A DNA stretch of 64,000 nucleotides. Source: CAVVEQ01 sp963828855. GTDB lineage: Bacteria; Chloroflexota; Anaerolineae; Anaerolineales; Anaerolineaceae. This document shows positions 20,104 to 28,709 of the stretch, piece by piece. The translations under genes were made by a program, and so were the position numbers. The DNA is taken from the NCBI GenBank assembly GCA_963828855.1, contig CAWHGB010000008.1:1-64000 (forward strand). Reading direction: 5' to 3'. The notes beneath the pieces are model-generated. The model was given only the letters and a program-made list of their open reading frames with translations, ran no database searches and was not told where the DNA came from. Position 1 is the stretch's first letter. Every line of letters starts with the position of its first letter.

Positions 20104-21242
20104 CCCGCGACCTGGTTCTCGTCGCCGCGTCTCTTTTCTTCTGGGGATTCGGCGAGGGCATGTTTTTCTATTTCATTCCCCTTTCCCTGCAGAATTTGGG
20201 CGCCAACCCCTTGATGATCGGTGGGGTCTACTCCGGCATCGGCCTCGCAGCCGCCTTGATGCAGATCCCGGCTGGCATCCTTTCGGACCGTATCGGTCCG
20301 CGGACGATCATGTGGATTTCGTGGGGGATCGGCGCACTCGCCTGCTGGATCCTGGCCGTCGCGTCGTCCCTGACCGTATTCGTGATCGGGATCTGGCTCT
20401 ACTACATGACCTCGTTCGGCGTGGTGCCGCTGAACAGTTACGTGACGAGCGTGCGCGGAAAGCTCAGCCCGGAGCGGGCGCTGACCTTCTCGGGGGGTCT
20501 TTTCAATACCGGCATGATCGCCGGCCCCATCCTCGGGGGCTTGATCGCTGACCAAACTTGGGGTTGCAGAGTATATATTCCTTCTCTGCGGGGATATTCA
20601 TTATCTCCACGGTGATCATTTTTCTGATCAAACCAGTCCACCCGGTAATTCATACCCACGAGACCCAGCCACGAAAGATCTGGAAAAATTCCGCGCTTTT
20701 TGGGTTTCCTCATCCTGATTTTCATCATGGTTTTTGCGCTTTATCTCCCCCAACCGCTCACCCCCAATTTCCTGCAGAACCAGCAGGGGTTGACCACCAT
20801 CCAGATCGGCTGCTGGGGACAATCGGCGGCCTTGGCAACGCGTTGACCCTGTTGGTTCTCGGCAGTCTCAAAGCGCTCCCTGGAGTGCTGATTGGGCGAG
20901 GTCATGGTCATGCTTTTCGCCCTTTCCCTCTTGAAAGGCTCAGGGATGGGTTGGTTCGGGTTCGGTTATTTCATGCTGGCCGGTTACCGATTATCCAGAA
21001 CGATGCTGGTGGGTCTTTCCCGCCCGCTCATACACCCTTCGATGGTTGGGTTCGCCTTCGGTTTGATGGAAACCTCCGCGAGCATCGCGGTGATCCTTTC
21101 CCCGTTGCTGGCAGGTTTCCTGTATGAAAAGCAGCCCGGATTGATCTACTCCGTCTGCCTGATTCTCGTACTGATCTCCATCCTGGTGAACTACAGCATT
21201 CTGCCCCGGTTGCAGAAAAAGGGTTTCACGCAGGATGTCTGA
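20100..21242 (+). CDS. MFS transporter (frameshifted)
   Basis: Twelve-helix permease of the major facilitator superfamily. The first part reads LVLVAASLFFWGFGEGMFFYFIPLSL and AGILSDRIGPRTIMWISWG (the loop 2-3 signature), the last part GFAFGLMETSASIAVILSPLLAGFLYEKQ and LIYSVCLILVLISILVNYSIL. At least three indels lie between 20565 and 20900; the middle reads through as WGLQSIYSFSAGIFIISTVI in one frame and LGTIGGLGNALTLLVLGSL in another. Substrate unknown. Overlaps both neighbours by a few bases, so it belongs to the operon starting with the ArsR-type gene. Confidence 0.85.
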
Positions 21243-21871
21243 ACTCAACATCCGGACGTTCATCCTCGGTCCCCTCGGGAATAATTCCTACCTGATCTGG
21301 GACTCTTCCACCAATGACGCAGCTGTTATCGATCCTTCGTTTGAACCGGAACCAATCCTTCAGGAGATCGAGGATAACCAATTGAACCTCCGCTATCATC
21401 CTCCTGACGCACGCCCATTTTGACCATATAGCTGGCGTTGGAGATTTGTTCACAAGCACTTCCCCACGTCCACAAATAGGTATCAATCCTCTGGAAATCT
21501 CCCTTTGGCAACATAAAGGTGCGGCAAGCGAATTCGGTTTTTCACTGCCGGAGCTACCAGAGCCAACCCTTTTGATCGATCATGATGCGACCATACAACT
21601 CGGCTCTGTTGAGATCAAAGCACTCTTCACCCCCGGGCATACACCTGGTCACCTGGTCTACCATGTTCCAGAAAGCGGTGTCGTGTTCACCGGTGACCTG
21701 ATCTTTTTCCGCGGCGTCGGCCGGACGGACATGCTCGGCGGAAATACCGCGGATCTCTTCCGCAGTATCGATGAAAAGATACTCACCCTACCCCCCGCAA
21801 CACGCCTGCTCAGCGGTCATGGCCCTGAAACCACCGTGGCGGATGAGATCGGCAACAATCCATTTATTTAA
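21235..21871 (+). CDS. MBL-fold metallohydrolase, glyoxalase II-like (frameshifted)
   Basis: Metallo-beta-lactamase fold. Starts MSELNIRTFILGPLGNNSYLIWD; AVIDPSFEPEPILQEI is the usual first strand-helix. The metal motif HxHxDH appears only after one indel near 21395-21405: ILLTHAHFDHIAG. Later ligands: His in TPGHTPGHLVYH, Asp in VFTGDLIFFRGVGRTDML, His in LLSGHGPETTV. This is the YcbL/glyoxalase II-like subgroup, hydrolysing thioesters or similar. About 210 residues. Last gene of the operon, followed by a terminator. Confidence 0.88.
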
Positions 21872-21875
21872 ATAC

Positions 21876-21905
21876 AAAAAGAGGACCCATTCGGATCCTT
21901 TTTTG
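21876..21905. terminator. Bidirectional terminator between the MBL gene and rny
   Basis: AGGACCC (21882-21888) and GGATCCT (21893-21899) form a stem with a four-base loop; A-run on the left and T6 on the right let it serve both convergent units. The minus-strand RNA has a G-U where the plus strand has a C-A mismatch, so it should work better for rny. Confidence 0.72.
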
Positions 21906-21916
21906 AGTTTCAAATC

Positions 21917-23440
21917 TTATTTCGCGAATTCGACCGAACGGGTTTCCCGGATCACGGTTACCCTGATCTGACCGGGATACTGCATCGTCTCTTCGATCTT
22001 CTTGGCGATATCCCGGGCTAACCGCGTGGATGCCAGGTCGTCGATCTCTTCCGGTTTGACGATGATGCGCACCTCTCGCCCGGCCTGAATGGCATAGGTC
22101 TGGCTGACACCCTTGAATGAATTGGCGATCTCTTCCAACGCGCGTAGGCGTTTGATATATTGCTCCAGGTCCTCGCGGCGTGCTCCGGGGCGTGCGCCGG
22201 AAATGGCATCCGCGGATTCCACAATGATCGCTTCCACGCTATCCTGCTCGGTCTCATGGTGGTGTGAGGAGATGCAGTTCACCACCTGGGCGTTAACCCC
22301 GTGGCGTTTGGCAAACTCAGCTCCGATGGAGGCATGTGTTCCCTCTGTGTTGAAATCCATTGCCTTGCCCAGGTCGTGCAGCAAACCGCCGGCTTTCGCC
22401 ACTTCCACGTTCGCACCCAGCTCCGCAGCGAGCACAGCGGAAAGCCGGGAACATTCCACGGCATGCGCCAGTTGATTCTGCCCGTAGGAAGTGCGGTACT
22501 TTAGCCTACCCATAACCTTGATAATCTCGGGGTGGAGCCCAGCCACGCCAGCTTCGAAGGCTGCCTGTTCCCCCGCTTCCACGATATCGCGCTCAACATT
22601 ACGGGTTTCCTCGCCGAGGATCTTTTCGATGTGTGCCGGGTGGATGCGTCCATCCTGGATCAAGCGTTCCAGCGAACGGCGTGCGATTTCGCGGCGGATC
22701 GGATCGAAACAGGACACGGTAACAGCCTCGGGGGTATCGTCCACGATCACATCCACTCCAGCTGCCTGCTCAAACGCACGAATATTGCGCCCGTTCCTTC
22801 CAACGATACGTCCCTTCATCTCTTCATTCGGAAGCACCACCACCGATGTTGTCACCTCAGCCACATGGTCAGATGCAACCCGCTGGATAGCTTCCGCGAT
22901 CAGCTCCCTGGCGCGTTTCTCCCCTTCCTGGCGTGCCTCGGACTCGATCTGTCGGATGATCCTGGCCATATCCGAGCGGGCTTCCTTCTCCGTCTCCGCT
23001 AGAAGTATGCCGCGAGCTTCCTCTACGCTCATCTGCCCAATTCTTTGAAGTTCAGTCATTTGCTGACCATAAAGCTCTTCCACTTCATTGGCCCGCTTAT
23101 CGATCACACTCTGTCGTTTATTCAGGTTCTGCTCACGCTGTTCCAAGCGTTCCACCCGGAAATCCAAATCCGTCCGGCGTTTTTGCAGCCTTTCTTCCTC
23201 ACGGGAAAGTTCTTCACGTCGCCTGGATGCTTCGGCCTCGGATTCCTTTTGGATCTTGTAACCTTTATCCCTGGCTTCCAGTTCGATAGATCTTGCTTTC
23301 TCGTTCGCCTGGCTGATGCGTTCATCCAATTTAGCCTGTTCAGCTTTAATCATCCGGTTGGCAAAGACCCGCCCGAGCACCCACCCGATAACAATTGCCG
23401 CAACAGCTGCGATAATAATGATCAACACCGTGTTATCCAT
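21917..23440 (-). CDS. rny: Ribonuclease Y
   Basis: Intact membrane-anchored endoribonuclease that starts mRNA decay. N-terminal helix TVLIIIIAAVAAIVIGWVLG, long Glu/Arg-rich coiled coil to about residue 190, KH domain (MKGRIVGRNGRNIRAFEQAAGVD), HD domain (HAVECSRLSAVLA, AGLLHDLGKAMD, SSHHHETE) and conserved C-terminus ending SVEFAK. About 507 residues from ATG 23440, which has GGGAG nine bases upstream; ATG 23467 in the same frame is inside recX and less likely. Overlaps recX by a few bases. Notably free of frameshifts, in contrast to the genes to its left. Confidence 0.97.
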   Translation of the reverse strand: MDNTVLIIIIAAVAAIVIGWVLGRVFANRMIKAEQAKLDERISQANEKARSIELEARDKGYKIQKESEAEASRRREELSREEERLQKRRTDLDFRVERLEQREQNLNKRQSVIDKRANEVEELYGQQMTELQRIGQMSVEEARGILLAETEKEARSDMARIIRQIESEARQEGEKRARELIAEAIQRVASDHVAEVTTSVVVLPNEEMKGRIVGRNGRNIRAFEQAAGVDVIVDDTPEAVTVSCFDPIRREIARRSLERLIQDGRIHPAHIEKILGEETRNVERDIVEAGEQAAFEAGVAGLHPEIIKVMGRLKYRTSYGQNQLAHAVECSRLSAVLAAELGANVEVAKAGGLLHDLGKAMDFNTEGTHASIGAEFAKRHGVNAQVVNCISSHHHETEQDSVEAIIVESADAISGARPGARREDLEQYIKRLRALEEIANSFKGVSQTYAIQAGREVRIIVKPEEIDDLASTRLARDIAKKIEETMQYPGQIRVTVIRETRSVEFAK

Positions 23441-24095
23441 AAGAGTTTTCTCCCATACTTGCTCCATTTTTTAGATTAATTTCGTTCCAGATCACCGGGA
23501 TCACTTCCTGGATGATGGCGTAGGAAAATCCTTTGCGCGCCAGGAAACCCAGTAATTTCTTTCTGAATTCAGGTTCCTCGTAGCGTTCCAACCGGCGGGC
23601 ATACTTTCTCCCGGCTTCGATGGCCAAGTTACGGTCATCCGGTAAATCGAGGAGCGCTTCTTCTATCTGCTCACTCGCCACACCTTTGCGCTTCAGCTCC
23701 ATTTCCATCAGCCGATGGCTGCGCGGGTGCGAATTCGATCTGTTTTCCAGCCACATCTTCGAAAATTGGGCGTCCCCCAATACTCCGGAGGAGATCAATT
23801 TCGCAGTAGTTTTCGCGATCACTTCCGGGTCAAAACCCGCTTTTTCCAACCTACTGCTAACTTCCAATTCCGACCTTGGACGGTAATTTATGTAAGCAAG
23901 GGCTTTCTGAAGCGCTTTCTCTTCAGAATCAGCCTTGAGGAGCATCTCGATCTTGCCATCATCAATCACCTGATCTCTTCGCAGCCAAGCCGCCACGATC
24001 CCTGCCAGGCTGAAGGCGTAATCACCGTCCAGAAAAACATTCACGCGGTTACGGTTCTTCTTCTGGGGAGTGATCGCGGTGATCCGATGCTCCAT
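23433..24095 (-). CDS. recX: Regulatory protein RecX
   Basis: Modulator of RecA filaments. ATG 24095 gives MEHRITAITPQKKNRNRVNVFLDGDYAFSLAGIVAAWLRRDQ, the standard RecX opening, followed by triple-helix repeats (ALAYINYRPRSELEVSSRLEKAGFDPE; VLGDAQFSKMWLENRSNSHPRSHRLMEMELKRKGV; FRKKLLGFLARKGFSYAII). An ATG at 24140 would add 15 residues without family likeness. recA itself is not in the window. About 220 residues, intact; its TAA 23433-23435 overlaps the rny start, so the two are co-translated. Confidence 0.93.
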   Translation of the reverse strand: MEHRITAITPQKKNRNRVNVFLDGDYAFSLAGIVAAWLRRDQVIDDGKIEMLLKADSEEKALQKALAYINYRPRSELEVSSRLEKAGFDPEVIAKTTAKLISSGVLGDAQFSKMWLENRSNSHPRSHRLMEMELKRKGVASEQIEEALLDLPDDRNLAIEAGRKYARRLERYEEPEFRKKLLGFLARKGFSYAIIQEVIPVIWNEINLKNGASMGENSYG

Positions 24096-24420
24096 ATAAA
24101 AAACAGTCCTGCCAGCATCCCGGCCGAACTGTTCAAGCATCGATCGTCTGATTATTCCAAAATAACCTGGTGAAAAACGTAAAAGTCGAAAATCACATCA
24201 ATTTGTTAAACAGGTATCATTAATTTAATGGTGACCAAATTGCTGTTTCCGACCATGTGAACTACTATTTTTCCCTGGTTATAAAGACTCAACACTCCCG
24301 GAGGAGGCCGACCTTTTCAGATTATCTATCTTGCACAGCATCGATTTTTCTCGGAGATGCTGAACTTGTGGTCTTAATTATACATTAACAAATCAAAAAA
24401 ACCCATACATTAAAACGAAA
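24096..24420. other. Intergenic region between recX and rfbB
   Basis: About 325 bases, AT-rich, divergent between two operons. No convincing small ORF or RNA family was recognised. It contains a perfect 7-bp inverted repeat CAGCATC/GATGCTG (24336-24342 and 24356-24362) with no T-run after it, so it is not an obvious terminator. The rfbB promoter lies just to the right. Confidence 0.6.
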
Positions 24421-24449
24421 TTGCGGAAAGCCTGCATTCCGTTTATACT
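24421..24449 (+). promoter_or_regulatory. Promoter of the rfbB operon
   Basis: TTGCGG (24421-24426), 17-base spacer, TATACT (24444-24449), leaving about 20 bases of leader before the rfbB ATG. Contained in the last 60 bases of the recX-rfbB spacer. Confidence 0.6.
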
Positions 24450-24476
24450 CAAATTCCGGATGGAGACACCTGCCTG

Positions 24477-25550
24477 ATGAAGAATATCCTGGTAACTGGT
24501 GGTGCTGGATTTATTGGCGCTAATTTCATCCACTATGAGCAGCAAAAATTCAAAGATGTTTTAATCATCAATCTGGACGCTTTAACTTACGCGGGCAACT
24601 TACAAAATCTAGAGAACCTGCCTGATCCAGGACGGCATACTTTCATTCAGGGGGATATTCGCGACCGTGAACTTGTTCTTGGATTGCTGGAAAAATATAA
24701 GATAGATACCGTAGTAAATTTCGCCGCCGAAACCCATGTGGATCGTTCCATAAATAGCGCTCAGCCGTTCCTCGATAAAAATATCCAGGGAACCTTTGAC
24801 CTGCTTGAGGCAAGCCGCGAATATTTCTCCTCTGGGATTTCGGTACAGGAATTCCGTTTCCATCACATTTCGACGGATGAAGTCTTCGGCTCATTGAATC
24901 CAAACGATCCTCCATTTTCGGAAAGCACACCATACGCCCCAAATTCGCCTTACGCAGCCTCAAAAGCCGCCAGTGACCATTTCGTGCGTGCTTTCCATCA
25001 CACTTACGGGCTCCCCGTAACGATTTCCAATTGTTCCAATAATTACGGCCCATTTCAGTTTCCCGAGAAATTGGTCCCCCTGGTGATCAGCAACGCGCTT
25101 GCTGGAAAAGTGTTGCCCGTTTACGGGGATGGGATGCAGGTACGGGACTGGCTTTACGTGGAAGATCACTGCGAGGCTATTGATCTGATTTTGCGAAAGG
25201 GTTGCGTTGGTGAATCGTATAATATTGGCGGAAACAATCAACCGACAAATATCGAGATCGTTCGAAATATTTGCCGAATATTGGATCGCCTTGCTCCCTG
25301 TCCGCGGCGGTATGAGGAATTGATACAATTCGTCACTGACCGCCCGGGGCATGACCGGCGCTACGCTATGAAGATGGAAAAAATAAAACGAGAGCTTGGC
25401 TGGGTTCCCCGCGAGTCTTTGGAAACCGGGCTGCAGAAAACTGTTGCTTGGTACCTGGAAAACCAGGAATGGGTTCGATCGATTTGCGACCGGCAGGATT
25501 ATCAAAGTTGGGTGGAACAGAATTATTCATCCCGGGAAGGAAAACAATGA
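24477..25550 (+). CDS. rfbB: dTDP-glucose 4,6-dehydratase
   Basis: Extended SDR enzyme making dTDP-4-keto-6-deoxyglucose. NAD-binding TGGAGFIGANFIHY, NFAAETHVDRSI, active-site STDEVFGSL and YAASKAASDHFVRAF (Tyr-x-x-x-Lys), NCSNNYGPFQFPEKLVPL, and RPGHDRRYAM are all family hallmarks. 357 residues, intact. First gene of a six-gene operon whose members overlap by four bases (ATGA or TTGA) up to wbqC and the methyltransferase. Confidence 0.97.
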   Translation: MKNILVTGGAGFIGANFIHYEQQKFKDVLIINLDALTYAGNLQNLENLPDPGRHTFIQGDIRDRELVLGLLEKYKIDTVVNFAAETHVDRSINSAQPFLDKNIQGTFDLLEASREYFSSGISVQEFRFHHISTDEVFGSLNPNDPPFSESTPYAPNSPYAASKAASDHFVRAFHHTYGLPVTISNCSNNYGPFQFPEKLVPLVISNALAGKVLPVYGDGMQVRDWLYVEDHCEAIDLILRKGCVGESYNIGGNNQPTNIEIVRNICRILDRLAPCPRRYEELIQFVTDRPGHDRRYAMKMEKIKRELGWVPRESLETGLQKTVAWYLENQEWVRSICDRQDYQSWVEQNYSSREGKQ

Positions 25551-26440
25551 AAGGCATCATCCTTGCAGGTGGATTGGGTACCCGTTTATATCCACTCACC
25601 CTTGGGATTAGTAAGCAGATCCTCCCAGTGTTTGATAAACCCATGATCTACTATCCCCTTTCCACGCTCATGCTCGCTGGCATTCGTGAAATTCTAATAA
25701 TCAGCAATCCGGATAACCTGTCATCATTTGAGCGTCTGCTGGGTGATGGCGCTCAACTTGGGATGAAGTTTGAATATGCAGGGCAAGCTGACCCGCGCGG
25801 ATTGGCTGATGCGCTGATCATTGGGGAGAAGTTTTCCGCCGGAAAGCCCGTCGCACTTATTCTTGGGGATAATATTTTTTATGGCAGCGGGTTGGTGGAA
25901 AAGTTGCATGAAGCCGCCGCTATCGAATCCGGGGCTGTGATTTTCGCCTACCCGGTCCGCGACCCGGATCGATTCGGTGTGGTAACCCTCGCCGCGGATG
26001 ACCGGCCGGTTTCTATTGAAGAAAAACCGGTCCGACCCGCTTCAAATTACGCCATCCCGGGGATCTATTTTTACGGTTCGGATGCCTCCCAGGTCGCAGC
26101 CTCACTCAAACCTTCACAACGTGGAGAGCTCGAGATCACGGATCTTAACCGTGTTTACCTCGATCGAGGTCAACTACAGGTAAAGGTCCTCGGTCGTGGT
26201 ATCGCCTGGTTGGATGCAGGTACGCCGGAAGCCCTGCTTCAGGCGGCAAATTTCGTCCAGGCGGTCGAGGACCGCCAGGGTTTGATGATCTCCTGCCCGG
26301 AGGAAATTGCTTACAGGATGGGATTCATTACTTTAGCTGAACTACAGGATCTCGCAAATCAATATTCAAAAAATGAATATGGGAATTACCTGAATAAGAT
26401 CATTCACGAAGAAATGCTGATCAAAGGTGCGGTAATTTGA
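25547..26440 (+). CDS. rfbA: Glucose-1-phosphate thymidylyltransferase
   Basis: Makes dTDP-glucose from dTTP and glucose-1-phosphate. ATG 25547 (ATGA overlap with rfbB) starts MKGIILAGGLGTRLYPLTLGISKQILPVFDKPMIYYPLS, containing the nucleotide-binding GGxGTRL loop and the catalytic-site lysines. GDNIFYGSG, the product-binding EEKPVRPASNYAIPGIYFY and the LGRGIAWLDAGTPEALL stretch confirm RmlA. About 297 residues, intact. Upstream in-frame start codons inside rfbB are rejected. Confidence 0.97.
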   Translation: MKGIILAGGLGTRLYPLTLGISKQILPVFDKPMIYYPLSTLMLAGIREILIISNPDNLSSFERLLGDGAQLGMKFEYAGQADPRGLADALIIGEKFSAGKPVALILGDNIFYGSGLVEKLHEAAAIESGAVIFAYPVRDPDRFGVVTLAADDRPVSIEEKPVRPASNYAIPGIYFYGSDASQVAASLKPSQRGELEITDLNRVYLDRGQLQVKVLGRGIAWLDAGTPEALLQAANFVQAVEDRQGLMISCPEEIAYRMGFITLAELQDLANQYSKNEYGNYLNKIIHEEMLIKGAVI

Positions 26441-27384
26441 AGACGAAACCATCCGTTTCCGTGGTAATCCCGGTCTATCGGGGGGAAAGAACGCTCGAAT
26501 CGCTTGTGAACGATCTCCTAGAAGTTTTACGTGAAATCACTTCCCGGTATGAGATCATCCTGGTTAATGACGATAGCCCCGATTCCAGTTGGGAGATCAT
26601 CGATCGCCTCTGTAAAAAGCACAAATCAATTAAAGGTATCCGCTTGATGCGCAATTATGGACAGCACAACGCAACTCTTTGCGGCGTACGGGAGGCAGTC
26701 TACCCAATTTGCGTAACCATGGACGACGACCTCCAGCACCCACCAACTGAGATTCCCCACCTCCTCGATAAACTGAAGGAAGGCTATGATGTGGTGTATG
26801 GGACCCCCATCAAGCTTCCCCAGGGATTTATCCGAAATATATTAACCTCCTGGACCAAACGAATACTTGCTTCTGTAATGGGTATCCCAAACCTGCGTAA
26901 CATATCTGCATTCCGATGTTTCCGAACAGAGATCCGTAAGGCTTCCGATAACTACCAAAGTCCTAATGTGATCTTGGATGTTTTATTATCCTGGGGAACT
27001 TCGCGGTTTAGTTCAGTTCCGGTAAACATCAATCCACCTTTTGAGCAAAGATCGAACTACAATTACCAAGGTTTGATTCGTGAAACTCTATTAATCTTGA
27101 CAGGCTACAGCACTGCACCTTTACGGTTTGCCAGCATTATTGGCTTTTTGATGACTGTTATTGGAATTGGTCTTTTTCTATATGTAATTTGGTTATATTT
27201 CTTTGCGGGGAGTATCCCGGGGTTTCCGTTTTTGGTTTCTGTCGTTGCGATTTTTAACGGAACAATCTTATTCGCGATCGGGGTTTTTGGAGAATACCTC
27301 GCGAGAATCTTTTCTCGAAGTATCGATAAGCCTACCTATGCGATTGCTGCTAAGACGAAATCGTCAGTGACACGACGCAAATGA
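26437..27384 (+). CDS. DPM1/GtrB-like polyprenyl glycosyltransferase
   Basis: Family 2 glycosyltransferase with membrane tail. TTG start at 26437 (TTGA overlap). VSVVIPVYRGERTLESLV, ILVNDDSPDSSWEII, QHNATLCGVREA, and the DDD-type metal site VTMDDDLQHPPTEIP; the C-terminus has two helices (IIGFLMTVIGIGLFLYVIWLYFF; FPFLVSVVAIFNGTILFAIGVFGEYLARIF). Enzymes of this form load a sugar on a polyprenyl phosphate or act directly on glycan lipids. 315 residues, intact. The base composition becomes visibly more AT-rich from here to about 28.7 kb, suggesting exchange of the inner operon genes. Confidence 0.9.
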   Translation: MKTKPSVSVVIPVYRGERTLESLVNDLLEVLREITSRYEIILVNDDSPDSSWEIIDRLCKKHKSIKGIRLMRNYGQHNATLCGVREAVYPICVTMDDDLQHPPTEIPHLLDKLKEGYDVVYGTPIKLPQGFIRNILTSWTKRILASVMGIPNLRNISAFRCFRTEIRKASDNYQSPNVILDVLLSWGTSRFSSVPVNINPPFEQRSNYNYQGLIRETLLILTGYSTAPLRFASIIGFLMTVIGIGLFLYVIWLYFFAGSIPGFPFLVSVVAIFNGTILFAIGVFGEYLARIFSRSIDKPTYAIAAKTKSSVTRRK

Positions 27385-28076
27385 ACGTCACGATTCTTCA
27401 ACCGTCATACATCCCCTGGAGAGGCTATTTTCACCAAATCCTAAAATCGGATATGTTTATTTTTTATGACGACGTTCAATATGATAAAAGAGGCTGGCGG
27501 AATAGGAACCAGATAAAAACTCCTCAAGGAAAAAAATGGCTCACAATACCGGTTAAAGCTCACGGGGCTCAAACGGAAAGTATCCCAATCAATGAAATCA
27601 AGATCGCATGGGGTGAGCACTGGAACGAAAGCCATCATAAGACTTTGCATTTTGCATACAATCAGGCACCTTACTTTTCGGATTTCCAACATCTGATCAA
27701 ACCGCTTTTGGCGAGGCATGATGAATTCCTCGCAGATCTCACTATAGACCTTACGATGGAAATTTCCGAATGTCTGGGAAATAATAAAACAAAATTCCTT
27801 CGATCCTCAAGCCTGCCATCCCAAGGGATAAAATCAGATAGGCTTCTCTCGCTGCTCACCCAGGTCGGTGCCACACATTATATTTCAGGACCCTCAGCGA
27901 AGGATTATCTGGAATTGGAGAAATTCGAAGCTGCAGGAATAACAGTTGAGTTCATGACCTATGATTATCCTGAATACCCGCAACTTTACCCCCCCTTCGA
28001 TGGAAATGTGAGTATCCTGGACCTTCTGTTTATGGTGGGCCCAAAAGCAAAGGAATACATAATTCAACTCATATGA
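27381..28076 (+). CDS. WbqC-like family protein
   Basis: 231 residues, matching the WbqC-like family by its opening VTILQPSYIPWRGYFHQILKSD, DDVQYDKRGWRNRNQIKTPQGKKWLTIPV and ending YPQLYPPFDGNVSILDLLFMVGP. These proteins occur in O-antigen and other glycan clusters; the biochemical role is not settled, and modification of an amino sugar has been suggested by context. Here it sits between a glycosyltransferase and a methyltransferase, upstream of a sugar aminotransferase, which fits such a role. No signal peptide or membrane segment. ATGA overlaps on both sides. Confidence 0.88.
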   Translation: MNVTILQPSYIPWRGYFHQILKSDMFIFYDDVQYDKRGWRNRNQIKTPQGKKWLTIPVKAHGAQTESIPINEIKIAWGEHWNESHHKTLHFAYNQAPYFSDFQHLIKPLLARHDEFLADLTIDLTMEISECLGNNKTKFLRSSSLPSQGIKSDRLLSLLTQVGATHYISGPSAKDYLELEKFEAAGITVEFMTYDYPEYPQLYPPFDGNVSILDLLFMVGPKAKEYIIQLI

Positions 28077-28702
28077 AGAACATCCCGAATTTAGAAAAAG
28101 TCAAGACCTATTTTGATCAAAGAGTCCAATCCCACGGGACTTCTGCACAGGGTTCGGATTGGAACTCAATTGAATCGCAATATCTCAGATTCAGCCAATT
28201 GGTAAAAGTAATTGATACGGATACGTCATTTTCGATCCTGGATTATGGAAGTGGAACCGGAGCACTCGTAGATTATCTGCATGACCGTGGCTTCCAAGTT
28301 GAGTATTATGGGTACGATATTCTCGAAAGCGCGATCGAACTTGCTCGAAATAAATATATTAACTTCAAAAATTATCATTTCACCACAGAAGAAGAATCGC
28401 TTCCTACTTGCGATTATGTCATTGCGAGTGGGATCTTCAATTATCGTGGTGATCAAAGTTATGAGGCATGGACGGATTATGTCGTGGGGATCTTGCAACG
28501 CATGAATGAATTGAGTAAAAATGGGTTTTCCAGTAACTTTCTGACGAAATACTCGGATTCGGAAAAAATGCGTCTTGATTTATATTATGCTGATCCATTA
28601 TTCATTTTTGATTTCTGCAAATTAAATTTCTCCAAAAACGTCGCACTTCTCCATGATTACCGGCTATATGATTTCACTATTATCGTTCGCAAAGATCAAT
28701 AA
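28073..28702 (+). CDS. Class I SAM-dependent methyltransferase
   Basis: 209 residues. SAM-binding motif I SILDYGSGTGALVDYLHDRGF, acidic motif II in YYGYDILESAIELAR, motif post I CDYVIASGIFNYRGD. The rest has no assignment visible by eye. It does not resemble rRNA or quinone methylases. Position between wbqC-like and wecE-like genes suggests methylation of a sugar or its N-acyl group, an inference from context only. AT-rich relative to flanking genes. Confidence 0.85.
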   Translation: MKNIPNLEKVKTYFDQRVQSHGTSAQGSDWNSIESQYLRFSQLVKVIDTDTSFSILDYGSGTGALVDYLHDRGFQVEYYGYDILESAIELARNKYINFKNYHFTTEEESLPTCDYVIASGIFNYRGDQSYEAWTDYVVGILQRMNELSKNGFSSNFLTKYSDSEKMRLDLYYADPLFIFDFCKLNFSKNVALLHDYRLYDFTIIVRKDQ

Positions 28703-28709
28703 GGTGATG

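Noticed and set aside
22018..23479. Several frames on both strands within rny
   Set aside because: rny is intact with KH and HD domains; the others are overlapping shadows.
24336..24362. CAGCATC/GATGCTG hairpin as terminator
   Set aside because: No T-run on either side and no gene ending there; kept only as a note in the intergenic entry.
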